Origin: JBOGJI01 sp050747865
GTDB taxonomy: Bacteria; Acidobacteriota; Thermoanaerobaculia; Multivoradales; JAHEKO01
Direction of reading: 5' to 3'
Length of the DNA: 9,017 nt
Assembly (NCBI GenBank): GCA_050747865.1
Contig: JBOGJI010000125.1
Coordinates: 1 to 9,017 of the forward strand
Below the pieces are notes generated by a model. It worked only from the letters and a program-made list of their open reading frames with translations. It was not told the origin of the DNA and did no database searches. This document shows positions 8,835 through 9,017 of the stretch, piece after piece (position 1 is the first letter of the stretch; every line of letters begins with the position of its first letter). The translations under genes and the position numbers were made by a program.

Positions 8835-9017
8835 CTACGGCGCATTGCCGGCCTGGCCCAGTTCCTCGAGGATGGTCAGGATGGCGCGGCGGCTAAAGCC
8901 CTTGCGGTCGAGGTGGCGGGCGAGGGCGGCGGCATCGGCGGCGTGCGTGCGCCGCCAGCGGGAGGCGGCGGCGCGGGCGAGCTCGACGTCGTCGTCGGGC
9001 GTCGCCTCGGCGAGCGC
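8835..9017 (-). CDS. recX: C-terminal end of regulatory protein RecX (cut by window edge)
   Basis: The last 60 residues and a TAG stop are visible. They include DDDVELARAAASRWRRTHA, then ALARHLDRKGFSRRAILTIL and the end GQAGNAP. The LxRKGFSxxxI pattern after a run of Ala/Arg helices is the hallmark of the last three-helix repeat of RecX, which binds RecA filaments and modulates recombinase activity. The position directly upstream of alaS matches the conserved recA-recX-alaS order, so recA would be expected further upstream beyond the right edge. The fragment is short, but motif and neighbour agree. Confidence 0.82.
   Translation of the reverse strand, partial: ALAEATPDDDVELARAAASRWRRTHAADAAALARHLDRKGFSRRAILTILEELGQAGNAP

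Overview
The window is a compact, GC-rich bacterial segment in which every supported gene lies on the minus strand. Transcription therefore runs from the right end to the left. In that order the genes are: the 3' end of recX (cut by the right edge), alaS (alanyl-tRNA synthetase), a 1062-residue secreted RHS/YD-repeat protein, a two-TM DUF697 (YcjF-like) membrane protein, a DinF-type MATE transporter, and the 5' end of a probable GAF-domain signalling protein (cut by the left edge). There is no rRNA, tRNA, CRISPR array, transposase or integrase. No gene-free stretch exceeds 300 bases; the longest gap is the 137 bases between alaS and the RHS start.

The recX-alaS order matches the widespread recA-recX-alaS neighbourhood, so this end looks like conserved chromosome. 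The GAF-type N-terminus, the style of the RHS and DUF697 proteins and the high GC would fit Acidobacteriota or a delta-proteobacterium-like lineage. That is an impression from protein style and cannot be proven here.

Region by region: 8835-9017 is recX, ending in a hairpin that abuts its stop codon. 8749-8834 is the alaS leader, with an AT-rich island and an inverted repeat. 6088-8748 is a complete class II AlaRS. 5951-6087 holds a plausible promoter, a hairpin and two strong Shine-Dalgarno sites for the RHS gene. 2762-5950 is the RHS gene, which is noticeably less GC-rich than alaS, at least in its 5' half. It has a signal peptide and about eight YD-type repeats but lacks the usual RHS core-closing motif and any C-terminal toxin. 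2653-2761 is a spacer with hairpins. 1618-2652 (DUF697), 218-1570 (MATE) and 1-213 (sensor) are closely spaced and probably co-transcribed.

No convincing new multi-gene system is seen. The most notable items are the toxin-less, probably transferred or decaying RHS gene, its unusual double-start leader, and small palindromes at gene junctions that could be operators.
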